Counted from the first letter of the stretch, positions 1-11,195 are shown. The stretch: DNA of 64,000 bases from DASUAS01 sp963750045 (GCA_963750045.1 CAVVPD010000007.1:372001-436000), one strand, 5' to 3'. The notes: generated by a model from the letters alone, not told the origin. Program-made: numbers and translations.

Positions 1-329
1 TGCCGCTCGCGCGCGCGCATCGCGCACGACGTGCGCGAACGCGACGGCGGCCTCCTCGGGGTCCGGGCGCTGGGATTGCGGCTCGACACGGTCGGGCGCA
101 CGCAAGTGTCGATGAACCTCGTGGACCTCGACCGCACGGGACTGCAAGGCGCGTGCCGATCGGTACGCGAGCAGGCGCGCGCGCAGCCGGCACCGAGGTG
201 GCGCGCGTCGAACTCGTGGGCCTCGTGCCCGCGGCGGAACTCGCACGTTGCGACGCCGAGTTCCTCGAGTGGGCGGGTCTCGGCGCCGAGCAGACCCTCG
301 AACACCGCCTCGCCAACGTGCGCCGCTGA
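1..329 (+). CDS. Glutamate formiminotransferase, C-terminal part (5' end outside window)
   Basis: The enzyme transfers a formimino group between N-formimino-L-glutamate and tetrahydrofolate in histidine breakdown and one-carbon metabolism. Visible family features are the GVRALG stretch, the QVSMNLVDL strand and the ending ELVGLVPAAEL. The first part reads in frame 1 and the rest in frame 3, with stop TGA at 327-329. The switch lies at about 176-184 inside an alternating GC run, and one missing base restores the reading. I take it as an intact gene with a sequence error, although a real frameshift is possible. The gene converges on whiB. Confidence 0.75.
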   Translation, partial: PLARAHRARRARTRRRPPRGPGAGIAARHGRAHASVDEPRGPRPHGTARRVPIGTRAGARAAGTEVARVELVGLVPAAELARCDAEFLEWAGLGAEQTLEHRLANVRR

Positions 330-346
330 TTCGCCGGAGCGGCGAA
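330..346. terminator. Hairpin between convergent ftcD-like gene and whiB
   Basis: A perfect 6-bp inverted repeat (TTCGCC / GGCGAA) with a 5-nt loop starts immediately after the stop of the upstream gene, between two convergent genes. There is no T tract, as is common for high-GC actinomycete terminators. Function is inferred from position and pairing. Confidence 0.4.
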
Positions 347-389
347 CGAACGACCCGACACATGGCGGCGGCGCGGCGGCGCGGCGGGT

Positions 390-746
390 TCAGGCCCCCA
401 TCGCGGTGCGGCGCTCGAGCGCACGCTGACGGCGGACCCGGCGGCGCTCCCGTTCCGACAGCCCACCCCAGATCCCGAACTTCTCACCGTGTGCGAGGGC
501 GTACTCGAGGCAGTCGACCCGGACCTCGCAGCTCCGACAGACCGCCTTCGCCTCCCGGGTGGACGCACCCCGCTCGGGGAAGAAGAGGTCGGGATCGACC
601 CCCAGGCAGTTCGCCTCCTCCTGCCAGCGGCGTTCCCCGGTGCCGTCGAAACGGTGGGTCGCCACGAGGGCGGCCAGGCTCGAGGTGATCGGGTTGGACG
701 CGATCGAGCTGGCGGCGATCGGGCTGATGGTCACGGGTTCGGGCAT
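390..746 (-). CDS. WhiB-family iron-sulfur transcription factor
   Basis: WhiB proteins are small actinobacterial regulators that bind a redox- or NO-sensitive [4Fe-4S] cluster and act with the principal sigma factor. This 118-residue protein has the four cluster cysteines at about C47, C70, C73 and C79 (C-x22-C-x2-C-x5-C), the GIWGG turn at 91-95 and a basic Arg-rich tail for DNA contact. The ATG at 746 is preceded by AAGGGAG at good spacing. The N-terminal 35 residues are Ser/Ala/Ile-rich and not recognisable. The subclass (WhmD-like or other) cannot be fixed from sequence alone. Confidence 0.9.
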   Translation of the reverse strand: MPEPVTISPIAASSIASNPITSSLAALVATHRFDGTGERRWQEEANCLGVDPDLFFPERGASTREAKAVCRSCEVRVDCLEYALAHGEKFGIWGGLSERERRRVRRQRALERRTAMGA

Positions 747-942
747 CGGCGTGCTCCCTTGCCAAGCGGCGGACGCCTCAAATGACGCGTCTGGAATTAC
801 AGTGGTGTTACTATGCTCGGTTGTGGACCCGAGCGCAAGGGGTTTCTTCTTCGCGTCGGCTGCTGCGGGTGCCCGGGCACAGCCCGGCGTCCGTGCGCTC
901 GGGCCCTGCAGCGCCTCGGTCCGGGAACCTACGCTGCGTCTC

Positions 943-1446
943 GTGGGGCCCCGCCTCGAGGTCGTGTTGGGCGATATCGCGGTCGAGCACGTCCACGCCG
1001 TGGTCAACGCCGCCAACCCGTCGCTGCTCGGCGGGGGTGGCGTCGACGGTGCCATCCACCGTGCCGCGGGGCCGGGGCTGCTCGAAGCCTGCCGCGAACT
1101 GGGCGGCTGCGCCTTCGGTGACGCCAAGGCGACCGGCGGGTTCGACCTGCCGGCCCGCTACGTGATCCACACCGTCGGTCCGATCTGGCAGGGCGGTCAC
1201 TCCGGCGAGGCCCGCCTCCTCCAGAACTGCTACCGGCGGTCGTTGGAGGTCGCCGACGAGATCGGCGCCGAGTCGGTGGCGTTCCCGGCCATCAGCACCG
1301 GCGCCTACGGCTATCCCGTCCACGAGGCGACCCGGATCGCGGTCGAGACGGTGCGGGCGACGATCTGTGGCGTCCACTCGGTGCGCTTCGTGTGCTTCGA
1401 TCCGGCGGTGCACGAACGCTACGTGCGCGAACTCGCCCTCGCCTGA
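943..1446 (+). CDS. Macro-domain (ADP-ribose-binding) protein
   Basis: Single macro domain of 167 residues, the usual length for free-standing bacterial forms, which bind ADP-ribose derivatives and often hydrolyse O-acetyl-ADP-ribose or remove ADP-ribose from targets. Visible motifs are VVNAANPSLLGGGGVDGAIH (the Asn-Ala-Ala-Asn and Gly-rich substrate loops) and PAISTGAYGYP in the second phosphate loop. The GTG at 943 is chosen because the domain starts there and TACGCT (930-935) lies 7 nt upstream, as in other leaderless genes of this window. A longer version from GTG 823 is possible: TACTAT at 809-814 lies 8 nt before it. Confidence 0.85.
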   Translation: MGPRLEVVLGDIAVEHVHAVVNAANPSLLGGGGVDGAIHRAAGPGLLEACRELGGCAFGDAKATGGFDLPARYVIHTVGPIWQGGHSGEARLLQNCYRRSLEVADEIGAESVAFPAISTGAYGYPVHEATRIAVETVRATICGVHSVRFVCFDPAVHERYVRELALA

Positions 1447-1463
1447 TCGGACCCGCCCGCGCC

Positions 1464-2611
1464 TCAGCCGGCGACGGGCACCGGTCGTGGAGCTTCGGGA
1501 CCGACATAGCGGGCGCTCGGACGGATGATCGCGGTGTCGGACGACTGCTCGAGGATCTGCGCGCACCATCCGATGACACGACTGGCGGCGAACGTCGACG
1601 TGAACAGCGAACGCGGCAACCCGCACAGCGCCATCACCACGCCGGCGTAGAGCTCGACGTTGGTGTGGAGCTCACGCCCGGGCTTGAGTTCGGCGAGCAC
1701 GCGCTCGACCGTCGACTCCACCTGGAGCGCGAAGTCGACGAGCGCGCCCCCGAGGTCTTCCGCGATCGCCCGCAACATCACCGAGCGCGGGTCCGCGGTG
1801 CGGTACACGGGATGCCCGAACCCCATGATCCGCTGACCGTGCGCCACCGCGTCGCGCACCCACGCCTCGGTGCGTTCCGGCGTGCCGATCGCGTCGAGCG
1901 TGTCGAGCGCGCGGCTCGGCGCGCCGCCGTGCAAGGGACCCGAGAGGGCGCCCAACGCGGCAACGACCGCCGATCCGACGTCGGCGCCCGTCGACGTGAC
2001 CACCCGCGCGGTGAACGTCGACGCGTTGAAGCCGTGGTCGACGGTGAGGATCAGATACTGCTCGATCGCGCGTGCGCGCCGCTCGTCGGGCACCACGCCG
2101 TCGACCATGTACAGATAGTTCGCGGCGTACGACAGGTCGCTCGCGCGGCGCGACCGGTGTTCGGCCGGTCGTCAGCCGGTGCAACGCGGCGATGACGACC
2201 GGGGTCGTCGCGCACAGCCGCATCGCGTTCGCCCGGAGCGTCGCGGGATCGGCGTCGTAGCTCGGGGGCATGTCCTCGATGGCCGCGAGTTGCGAGAGCC
2301 GCGGTGCGCAACCCCGCCAGCGGGACGCGACCGCCGACCGCGAGCTGGGGGAGCACCGCGAGGAGCTCGGCGGGGAGCGGCGCGAGCGCGGCGATCCGCG
2401 CCGCGTACTCGTCGCGTGCGGCGAGCGACGGGAGCTCACCCTCGAACAGCAGGTGCCAGACGTCCTCCAGCGTGCGCACGGCCGCGAGGTCCGGCGCCGC
2501 GTACTGGCGGTAGTGGTAGAAGCCCTCGAGCCCTCGTACGTCGCCGAGCGCGGTCTCGGCGACGACGACCCCCTTCAGTCCCCGCGGCGGCGCGGTCTCG
2601 GTCGTCGTCAA
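1464..2611 (-). CDS. Citrate synthase-family protein A (frameshifted)
   Basis: Citrate synthase fold; condenses an acyl-CoA with oxaloacetate, so citrate or 2-methylcitrate synthase. The two catalytic-His motifs are present (GPLHGG and GFGHPVYR). The third motif reads TNVELYAG, with Glu where classic enzymes have Asp (NVDF). About 380 residues when assembled over two frameshifts at about 2300 and 2142-2153, both in CG-rich runs. The start is the TTG at 2611, preceded by GGAAGGAT. The gene is divergent from the second citrate synthase, with which it shares a 93-bp intergenic region. Frameshifts are probably sequence errors, because both flanking halves are well conserved. Confidence 0.8.
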
Positions 2612-2670
2612 TGGAGATCCTTCCTGATCGGGTGCCTCTCGACGTCCGAGCTTCGGCCATGGTCCACACA

Positions 2671-2698
2671 TTGTCAATGTTGACAGAATCAATACGAT
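2671..2698. promoter_or_regulatory. Operator-like palindrome and promoter between the citrate synthase genes
   Basis: A perfect 14-bp palindrome, TGTCAA-TG-TTGACA, occupies 2672-2685. On the plus strand TTGTCA (2671-2676), a 16-nt spacer and TACGAT (2693-2698) form a promoter whose -10 ends 6 nt before the GTG at 2705. The palindrome therefore covers the -35 of the helix-turn-helix citrate synthase gene. The same half-site read on the minus strand is TTGACA, a perfect -35, although no good minus-strand -10 follows. Regulator unknown; the HTH of the downstream protein is one candidate. Confidence 0.55.
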
Positions 2699-2704
2699 GA
2701 GTGG

Positions 2705-3941
2705 GTGGACGTCCAGCGCACCGAGGGTTGGATCGGAGCCGAGGAGGCCATCGGCCGGCTCGGCGTGAAGCCCCAGACCCTCTACGCCTACGTGAGCCGG
2801 GGGCTCGTCCGCAGCACGCGGGTACCCGGGAGTCGGTCGAGCCGCTACGCGCGGGCCGACGTCGAGCGCCTGGCGGCACGGGCGAGACGCCGGCCGGGCC
2901 GCGGCGGGGGACCCGAGATCGTCGTCGACACCGCCATCACCTGGTTGGATCCTGCCGGGCGCCTCGCCTACCGCGGCTGGGACGCCACGACAGCGGCGGC
3001 CGAAGCCCGCTACGAGCAGGTCGCCGCCTGGTTGTGGGGCGCTCCGATCGGACCCCACGAGCACTGGACGGCGTCACCCGAGGGCCTCGCACTGGCGCGC
3101 CACGTCCAGGCCGCGCTCCCCGCCGACGCGTCGCTCCCCGATCGCGTCCGCGTGGTGGTGGCCGCGCTGCGGACCGGCGATCCCCTGCGCGACGACCGGA
3201 GGATCCCCTCGGTGGCGTTCGCGCGCCGGCACGTTGATCGCCACCGTGGTCGAGGCCCTCCCGTCCGCCGACCCGCGCGACCCGCCGAGCTCGTCCGGTT
3301 CCCTCGCCGCCCGGCTCTGGAGCCGGGTGTCACCCCTCGAGCCCACGCCCGCACGGGTGCGCGCGCTCGATCGCGCCCTCTCGTTGCTCGCCGACCACGA
3401 ACTGGCGACCTCGACGTTGGCGGTGCGGGTCGCTGCATCGACCTGGGCGGATCCTTACCTGCTGCTCCTCACCGGCCTGGCCACGGCCGGAGGTCCGCTC
3501 CACGGTGGCGCGTCGGAGCTCGTGCGGGCCCTGCTGCGCGACGCCGTCGACGGTTCGGCCGCGGTCGCGGTCGGACGGGTGCTGCGCGACTCGCAGTCGG
3601 TGCCCGGGTTCGGCCACATGGTCTACGAAGGTCCCGATCCGCGTGCGCCGGTGTTGCTCGACGCGATCCAGCGCGCTCGCCCGCCGCGCGACCTCTGGCA
3701 GGAGGCGACGCGGATCCTCGACGTCGTGGCGCGCGACGAGGGCCCGTTTCCGAACGTCGACTTCGCGCTCGGGGTGCTGGCGGAGACCCACCGGATGGTG
3801 CGGGGCGCGGGCGAGACGATCTTCACGGTCGCCCGATGCGCGGGATGGATCGCACACGGGCTCGAAGAGTACGCCCACCGCCTCCGCTACCGCGTGCGGG
3901 CCGCCTACACCGGGCCGGCGATCGACGATCGACGCCGATGA
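2705..3941 (+). CDS. Citrate synthase-family protein B with N-terminal helix-turn-helix (frameshifted)
   Basis: Residues 8-55 form a MerR/excisionase-like HTH (EEAIGRLGVKPQTLYAYV, then a wing with SSRYARADVERL), as in DNA-binding MerR-type proteins. The rest is a citrate synthase domain with all three catalytic motifs: GPLHGG, GFGHMVYEG and NVDFALG. HTH-citrate synthase fusions are known in actinomycetes; their role is unclear to me. The frame changes at about 3223-3230 in a CGCGCGCC run; both halves are well conserved. GTG 2705 has TACGAT 6 nt upstream, suggesting a leaderless mRNA. Divergent from citrate synthase A. Confidence 0.8.
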
Positions 3942-3948
3942 CCGACGT

Positions 3949-5952
3949 TCAGCCAGCGCGGCGGTGCTGGCGACGGTGGTCGAGGAAGTCGACCAGGACG
4001 TAGTCGCCGAGGGTGTCGGCATTGGTGAAGAACGCCCGGCCCCCGTTCACGCGCATCATCTGCTCGACGAACGACTTGAGGTAGTAGCTCTCGTCGAGCA
4101 TGAACGTGTTGATGCGGATGCCGTCGCGCGTGCACCGCATGACTTCCTTCAGCGTCTCTTCGATCGTGATGGGCGAGGGCGGGTACTGGAAGTAGGCCTC
4201 ACCGCCCTCGATGTGGGCGGTGGGCTCGCCGTCGGTGACCATGATGATCTGCTTGCTGCCGCTCTGGCGCGCCAGCTGCTTGCGCGCCAGCAACAGCGCA
4301 TGCTGCATGTTGGTGCCCCATTCGAAGTCCCAGCTCATCTCGGGGAGCAGCTCGGGCTTCACCTCGCGGGCAACGCGCCCGAACGACACGAGGCCGAAGT
4401 AGTCACGCGGGAACTGACTGGTGATCAGCGAGTGGAGCGCCATCGCGACCTTCTTCGCAGGGAGGAAGTTGTCGCGCATGGGCATAGAGAGCGACACGTC
4501 GAGGAGGAGGACGGTCGCCGAGCGCGTGAGCATCTCGGTGCGTTCGACCTCGAAGTCGTCGGGCGAGAGCCGTACAGGCGTTCCTGCTCCGGACCGCCAG
4601 ATCGCGTTCTTCACCGTCTCCTGCACATTGAGGTGGAACGGGTCGCCGAACTCGTAGGGCTTGTGGTCGTGCGCGTGCTCGTTGCCGACGCCGGTGCGCT
4701 CGAGCTCGTGACGGCCGGCGCGGTCCTTGACCAGCTTGCGGTAGAGGTCCGAGAGCGCCTTGTTCCCGATGGCGCGGATCGCCCGTGGCGTCAGCTCGAG
4801 CCGGCCCTCACGTTGTTCGATCAGGCCCGCCTCCTCCAGCATCTTGGTGAGCTCGCGAAGGCGGTCGAGCGAGCGGGCCGCGTCGTCACCGAGCAACTCG
4901 CGCGCGCGGTCGAGGTCGACCTCGGCGAGCTCGCCGGGTTGCGTCGCCGAGCGCATGAGGTTCTCGAGCGCGTCGAGGTCGCCGAGGGTGTCCAGGAGAC
5001 CGGACATCTCGCCGAACTGCAACGGGTCGTCGCCGCTGAAGTTCTGTGACCGCTGCCACGGCAGGTTGGGAAAGGCCTGTTGCAGGTTCCGCGACAGCTG
5101 GTCGACCTGCCAGCGCAGGTCCATGTCCTCGAGCAGCGACTCCGAGAGCGCCTGGAGCTGCGCGCGCTGCTCGGGCGTCATCGAGTTGAGCAGCTGCTGC
5201 ATCTGGGCCATCGACTGCGCCATCTGCTCGAGCAGCTCGTCGAGGTTCTGCGGGTTGCCGGGGAAGAAGTCGCCGTGGCGATCCATGAACCCCTCGAAGT
5301 CGGGCTCCTCGCCCCGCTCGCGCTGCTCGAGCATCTGGTTGAGCTCGTTCAGCATGTCCTTCATCTGCGCCATGCGCTCGGGCGTGAGGTTCTGCATGCC
5401 CTCCGAGAGCTGGTTGAAGTAGCTCTGCATCAGCTGCTCGCGCAGCTGGTCCATCAGCGCCGCGAATCGCTCGCGCGCGGCGTCGTCCATGAACTCGTAC
5501 TGCTGCAACGACTGCACCCGGCCGGCGAGGTCGGGAGGGAGCTCCTCGAGCTGGCGACGACGCTCCTCGCCGACGTCTTCGAGCAGCTCCTGGCGGCGCT
5601 GGTCGCCCGAGCGCGTGGCCTCTTCGAGGCGACGGTCGATCCCCTCGCGCTCCATGTCGACGACCTCGTCGAGCTGTTCGGCGATGTCGTCGTAGACGCC
5701 CCCGAGGTCGCGGCTCTCGAGCTCCTGGCGCCGGCGCTCGCGGAGCTTCTCCAGCATCTCGCGCAGGCCCATGAGCTGCTCGTCGTTGCGATCGCGGAAG
5801 CCCTGCTGCATCATCCGCCGCAGCGCGGCATTGAGGTCGCCGTGGTAGAGGAGGTCGTCGCTCATCTCGTCGAGCAGCGACTCGGCGTCGAGGTCGAACC
5901 CGGTCTGCGTTCCGTCCCACCGCGAGTACCGGAACCCCGTGCGACGCTTCAT
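3949..5952 (-). CDS. VWA-domain protein with long Glu/Gln-rich helical N-terminus
   Basis: A 667-residue protein. Residues about 20-330 are strongly charged and Gln/Met/Leu-rich, predicted mostly helical or coiled coil. A von Willebrand A domain occupies about 480-650 with a complete metal-binding MIDAS: DVSLS at about 485, the Thr of GTNM, and TDGEP. Proteins of this design usually act with a MoxR/ChlI-like AAA+ ATPase; such an ATPase gene lies at 6934-8334. The ATG at 5952 overlaps the stop of the SRPBCC gene (ATGA), so the two are translationally coupled. There is no signal peptide or membrane segment. The target of the complex is unknown. Confidence 0.85.
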   Translation of the reverse strand: MKRRTGFRYSRWDGTQTGFDLDAESLLDEMSDDLLYHGDLNAALRRMMQQGFRDRNDEQLMGLREMLEKLRERRRQELESRDLGGVYDDIAEQLDEVVDMEREGIDRRLEEATRSGDQRRQELLEDVGEERRRQLEELPPDLAGRVQSLQQYEFMDDAARERFAALMDQLREQLMQSYFNQLSEGMQNLTPERMAQMKDMLNELNQMLEQRERGEEPDFEGFMDRHGDFFPGNPQNLDELLEQMAQSMAQMQQLLNSMTPEQRAQLQALSESLLEDMDLRWQVDQLSRNLQQAFPNLPWQRSQNFSGDDPLQFGEMSGLLDTLGDLDALENLMRSATQPGELAEVDLDRARELLGDDAARSLDRLRELTKMLEEAGLIEQREGRLELTPRAIRAIGNKALSDLYRKLVKDRAGRHELERTGVGNEHAHDHKPYEFGDPFHLNVQETVKNAIWRSGAGTPVRLSPDDFEVERTEMLTRSATVLLLDVSLSMPMRDNFLPAKKVAMALHSLITSQFPRDYFGLVSFGRVAREVKPELLPEMSWDFEWGTNMQHALLLARKQLARQSGSKQIIMVTDGEPTAHIEGGEAYFQYPPSPITIEETLKEVMRCTRDGIRINTFMLDESYYLKSFVEQMMRVNGGRAFFTNADTLGDYVLVDFLDHRRQHRRAG

Positions 5953-6407
5953 GGGCCCACCGTACCGCTTGATTCGGCAACGGCCTTGAGGCGTTCCAGG
6001 GTCGTGCGCATCGCGTGTTCCAGGTTCCGCCGGCGCGGTGCGGGCAGGAACAACTTCGACAGCGCGCCGTCGTGCGCGGTCTCCCAGGTCTCGGTCACCT
6101 CGGTTCCCGTTCCGGACGGCTCGAAGCGGAACGTCCACCGGGTGTAGGGCTTCTCCGGAGTCCCGACGACAAAGGCGAATTCCCGGCCCGGTTCCGACGC
6201 CACCACGGTGCATTTCGTCCAGTAGTGCAGGAATCCACGCTGGTTGTGGCCCCGGAACCGGGCCCCGATCTCGGGACCGGTGGCGCCGCCCAACCACTCG
6301 GCCCGGTCGGTCTCGGGGCTCCAGCGACCCATGTTGGTGACGTCGCTCACCAGCGCCCAGAGCTGCTCGGGCGCTGCCCCGACGTGCAAGTTCACTGATC
6401 CGTCCAC
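5949..6407 (-). CDS. SRPBCC (START-like) family protein
   Basis: A 152-residue polyketide-cyclase/START-like fold, a hydrophobic-ligand-binding domain. The N-terminal strand SVNLHVGAAPEQLWALVSDV and the phrase NMGRWSPET are typical of the family, as is the C-terminal helix with a long LERLKAVAE stretch. GTG 6407 is chosen because GGAAGGGG sits just upstream; the open frame extends further but in unlikely sequence. Its stop overlaps the start of the VWA gene. The ligand is not predictable. Confidence 0.8.
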   Translation of the reverse strand: MDGSVNLHVGAAPEQLWALVSDVTNMGRWSPETDRAEWLGGATGPEIGARFRGHNQRGFLHYWTKCTVVASEPGREFAFVVGTPEKPYTRWTFRFEPSGTGTEVTETWETAHDGALSKLFLPAPRRRNLEHAMRTTLERLKAVAESSGTVGP

Positions 6408-6506
6408 GTCGGCCCCTTCCTCGGGCCCGGCTCGCGGAGCCCTCGTCGTCGGTTCCGCCGATCGTACGACTCGGATCGGCACGCCACGCGCGAGCACAAT
6501 GCACGC

Positions 6507-6887
6507 ATGCGCGCGTTGCGACCGACCGTCGCCCTCGTGCTCCTCGCCGGGGCGCTCACCGCTTGCTCGGGCGAGAGCGGGAGCTCACTGCCGAGGCCGA
6601 GCAAGGCGTTCTGCGTGGCCGCGTACACCTTCGACGACCAGGCCCCGAAGCTGATCGGCAAGATCCACCAGCAGATCGAGCTGGTGCAGAGGATGGCGGA
6701 CCACGCGCCGAAGGACATCGAGCAGGACGCCCAGCTCTACCTCGACGCGCTGCAACGGCGCGCCGCGGGCGACATGTCGGTCGTCGACAACCCGAAGGTC
6801 GAGGCGGCAGTCGACAGCGTGAATCGCCGTGCCGCCGACGGCTGCGACCTGTACAAGCAGAACCAGGACGGCAGCAGCGGGATCTGA
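6507..6887 (+). CDS. Small lipoprotein
   Basis: 126 residues with an N-terminal lipoprotein signal: basic MRALR, a hydrophobic core and the lipobox LTAC, with Cys at about 20. The mature part is mostly helical and has two further cysteines (FCVAAY and GCDLY) that could form a disulfide outside the membrane. No family recognised. CACAAT ends 6 nt before the ATG, consistent with a leaderless start. The gene points against both neighbours and so separates the VWA and ATPase genes. Confidence 0.75.
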   Translation: MRALRPTVALVLLAGALTACSGESGSSLPRPSKAFCVAAYTFDDQAPKLIGKIHQQIELVQRMADHAPKDIEQDAQLYLDALQRRAAGDMSVVDNPKVEAAVDSVNRRAADGCDLYKQNQDGSSGI

Positions 6888-6933
6888 CCCGTCCGGTCGG
6901 GGCGGGTGAGAGCTCGCCTGTCGCGAAGCCGTC

Positions 6934-8334
6934 CTACCCGCGCCCGCGGTATGCCGAACGTCCGCCGATCGAATCCTTGTTCAAGCGCTTCGAGAGGTGC
7001 AGGCCCTCGAAGACGAACTCCGTAGCCGAGGCCACACCGGCCGGAGTCTCGCCCACCTCCAGCTCGGCGAGCGTCGTCCGGAGCGCGGGCACGTCGGACA
7101 GGAGCTTGGCGTACTCGGAGGATGCGATGTCCTCTCCCGTGTGCACGACCAGTCCACCTTCGAACGCGGTGACGACATCGGTGAGCTGCTCCGGACGGGT
7201 GCACGCGCGGAAGGTCTCGAGGATCGACGCCTTCACGATGCGGTCGAGGATCTGCTCCTCACGACCGTCGTCGACGGTCTCGAATTCGACCTTGCCCGCA
7301 GTGCTCGCGACCAGCGCGTCGAGGTCGCTCACGCGGGGCACCACCTCGGTCTCGCCGTGGCGCAGGGAACGACGGGTGGCGTTGGCCACGAGCGTCTCGT
7401 AGTTCGCGATCGAGAGTCGCACCGACACGCCGGAGCGCTGGTTGATGTGCGGCGACCGCCGGGCCTGCTGGCTCATCTCGGCGACGATCTCGGCCATGAA
7501 GCCGGGGACCTGCACGTTGAGACCCTCGGCGGTCAACGGCCGCGCCTCCTGCTCGATCACGGCGGCTTCGAGCTCGGCGTCGAGCGGGTAGTGGGTGCGG
7601 ATCTGCGCACCGAAGCGGTCCTTCAGCGGCGTGATGATCCGACCGCGGTTCGTGTAGTCCTCCGGGTTGGCCGACGCCACCAACATGAGGTCGATCGGCA
7701 GGCGAACCTTGTAACCCCGGATCTGCACGTCGCGCTCCTCGAGCACGTTGAGCAACCCGACCTGGATGCGCTCGGCGAGATCGGGGAGCTCGTTGATCGA
7801 GAAGATCGACCGGTTGGTGCGGGGTACGAGCCCGTAGTGGATGGTCAGCTCGTCGGAGAGGTAACGACCCTCGGCCACCTTGATCGGGTCGACCTCGCCG
7901 ATGAGGTCCGCGATCGACGTGTCGGGGGTGGCCAGCTTCTCGCCGAAGCGACGGTCGCGGTGCACCCACTCGATCGGCGTCTCGTCGCCCCGCTCGGCGA
8001 CGAGGACCCGCGCATGCTGCGAGATCGCGTGGTAGGGATCGTCGTTGATCTCGCTCCCTGCGACGATCGGCATCCACTCGTCGAGCAGTGCGGTGAGCGA
8101 CCGGATCATGCGGGTCTTGGCCTGCCCCCGCTCCCCGAGGAAGATCACGTCGTGCCCCGCGATGAGCGCGTTCTCCAACTGGGGCAGCACGGTGTCCTCG
8201 TAGCCGATCACACCCTCGACGAGCGGTCGACCCTCGCCGATGCGGGCCAGCGCGTTGGCACGCACCTCTTCCTTGACCGGGCGCGAAACCCAGCCGCTGG
8301 ACTTGAGCTCACCAAGGGTTCCGGGGCGCGTCAT
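6934..8334 (-). CDS. MoxR/ChlI-like AAA+ ATPase
   Basis: 466 residues, a magnesium-chelatase-subunit-I-like AAA+ ATPase. The P-loop is GERGQAKTR, with Ala where Gly usually precedes Lys. The Walker B region reads IFSINELPDL (Asn-Glu instead of Asp-Glu). SANPEDY is the sensor-1 region and DRFGAQI follows in the insert typical of the ChlI group. These ATPases remodel or load metal/cofactor targets with a VWA partner, here probably the protein at 3949-5952. The ATG at 8334 has GGAG 8 nt upstream. Divergent from sdhC. Confidence 0.85.
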   Translation of the reverse strand: MTRPGTLGELKSSGWVSRPVKEEVRANALARIGEGRPLVEGVIGYEDTVLPQLENALIAGHDVIFLGERGQAKTRMIRSLTALLDEWMPIVAGSEINDDPYHAISQHARVLVAERGDETPIEWVHRDRRFGEKLATPDTSIADLIGEVDPIKVAEGRYLSDELTIHYGLVPRTNRSIFSINELPDLAERIQVGLLNVLEERDVQIRGYKVRLPIDLMLVASANPEDYTNRGRIITPLKDRFGAQIRTHYPLDAELEAAVIEQEARPLTAEGLNVQVPGFMAEIVAEMSQQARRSPHINQRSGVSVRLSIANYETLVANATRRSLRHGETEVVPRVSDLDALVASTAGKVEFETVDDGREEQILDRIVKASILETFRACTRPEQLTDVVTAFEGGLVVHTGEDIASSEYAKLLSDVPALRTTLAELEVGETPAGVASATEFVFEGLHLSKRLNKDSIGGRSAYRGRG

Positions 8335-8462
8335 GAGGGCTGCTCCAAGCGTCGAGTGCCGTGCGCGGCCACCGTACCAGTGGCTTCCCGCCGTCCATCG
8401 GGGTCCGGGGCCACGGTGCCCGGATGAGCTTGGGGCCGCGGTCGAGATGTAGGTTTCGCGTC

Positions 8463-9253
8463 ATGGCGAAGGTGGAGCAAGAGCTCTCGACCGCGACCCA
8501 GGACGGCGGTGCCGACGACGCCGGCGTCCTCACGCGGTACACGGGTCCGCCGATCCCCGAGCCCCGTTCGCAGGGCCACTTCCTCGTGAGATTCTGGCGC
8601 TCGGCGGTCGGCAAGAAGTGGGTGATGGCGATCACCGGGATCATGCTCCTGGGCTTCGTGCTCGCGCACATGGTCGGCAACCTGAAGGTGTTCCTCGGGA
8701 AGGAGCACATCAACGTCTACGGCGAGTGGCTGCGGACCCTCGGCGAGCCCGCACTCCCGCGGACCGTGCTGCTGTGGGCGACGCGCGTCGGCCTGATCGC
8801 GGCGTTCTTCGGTCACATCGTCGCCGCGTACCAGCTCACGCGGATGAACCAGAAGGCACGACCGGATCACTACCAGTCCAAGCGTGACTACGTCGCCGCC
8901 AACTTCGCGTCGCGCACGATGCGCTGGACCGGGATCATCGTCGGGCTCTTCGTCATCTTCCACCTCGCCGACCTCACCTGGGGCAGCGCGAATCCGAACT
9001 TCGTGCGGGGCGATCCATACGACAACCTGTTCAACAGCTTCGACCGCGTGCCCGTAGCGATCATCTACATCGTCTGCATGCTCGCGTTGGGTTTCCACAT
9101 CTTCCACGGCGCCTGGAGCATGTTCCAGAGCCTCGGACTCAACAACCCGCGCTGGAACATCTGGCGGCGGTGGTTCGCCGTCGCCTTCGCGGTCGTGATC
9201 ACCGTCGGCAACGTCAGCATGCCCTTGCTCATCACCACGGGGGTCGTCACCAG

Positions 9254-9257
<4 letters not shown>
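8463..9257 (+). CDS. sdhC: Succinate dehydrogenase cytochrome b subunit
   Basis: 264 residues, five hydrophobic segments, of the single-subunit b558-type membrane anchor that carries heme and quinone sites for complex II. Candidate axial histidines lie in VLAHMVGN, FFGHIVAA, VIFHLADL and FHIFHGAW. A hydrophilic N-terminal 55 residues precede the first segment. The start ATG has TAGGTT 7 nt upstream and no Shine-Dalgarno, indicating a leaderless operon mRNA. The stop overlaps sdhA (ATGA). The family, spacing and following genes make the assignment secure. Confidence 0.92.
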
Positions 9258-11176
<1,919 letters not shown>

Positions 11177-11195
11177 GAACAGGAGCACCGCGAGC

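Noticed and set aside
5080..6147. 355-codon plus-strand frame opposite the VWA gene
   Set aside because: Leu/Glu/Val-rich mirror of a high-GC coding strand, with no promoter, ribosome site or known motif.
3949..6504. A single 851-codon open frame extending the VWA gene upstream
   Set aside because: The upstream 180 codons are Arg/Gly-rich shadow sequence of the SRPBCC gene. The ATG at 5952 overlapping that gene's stop is the better start.
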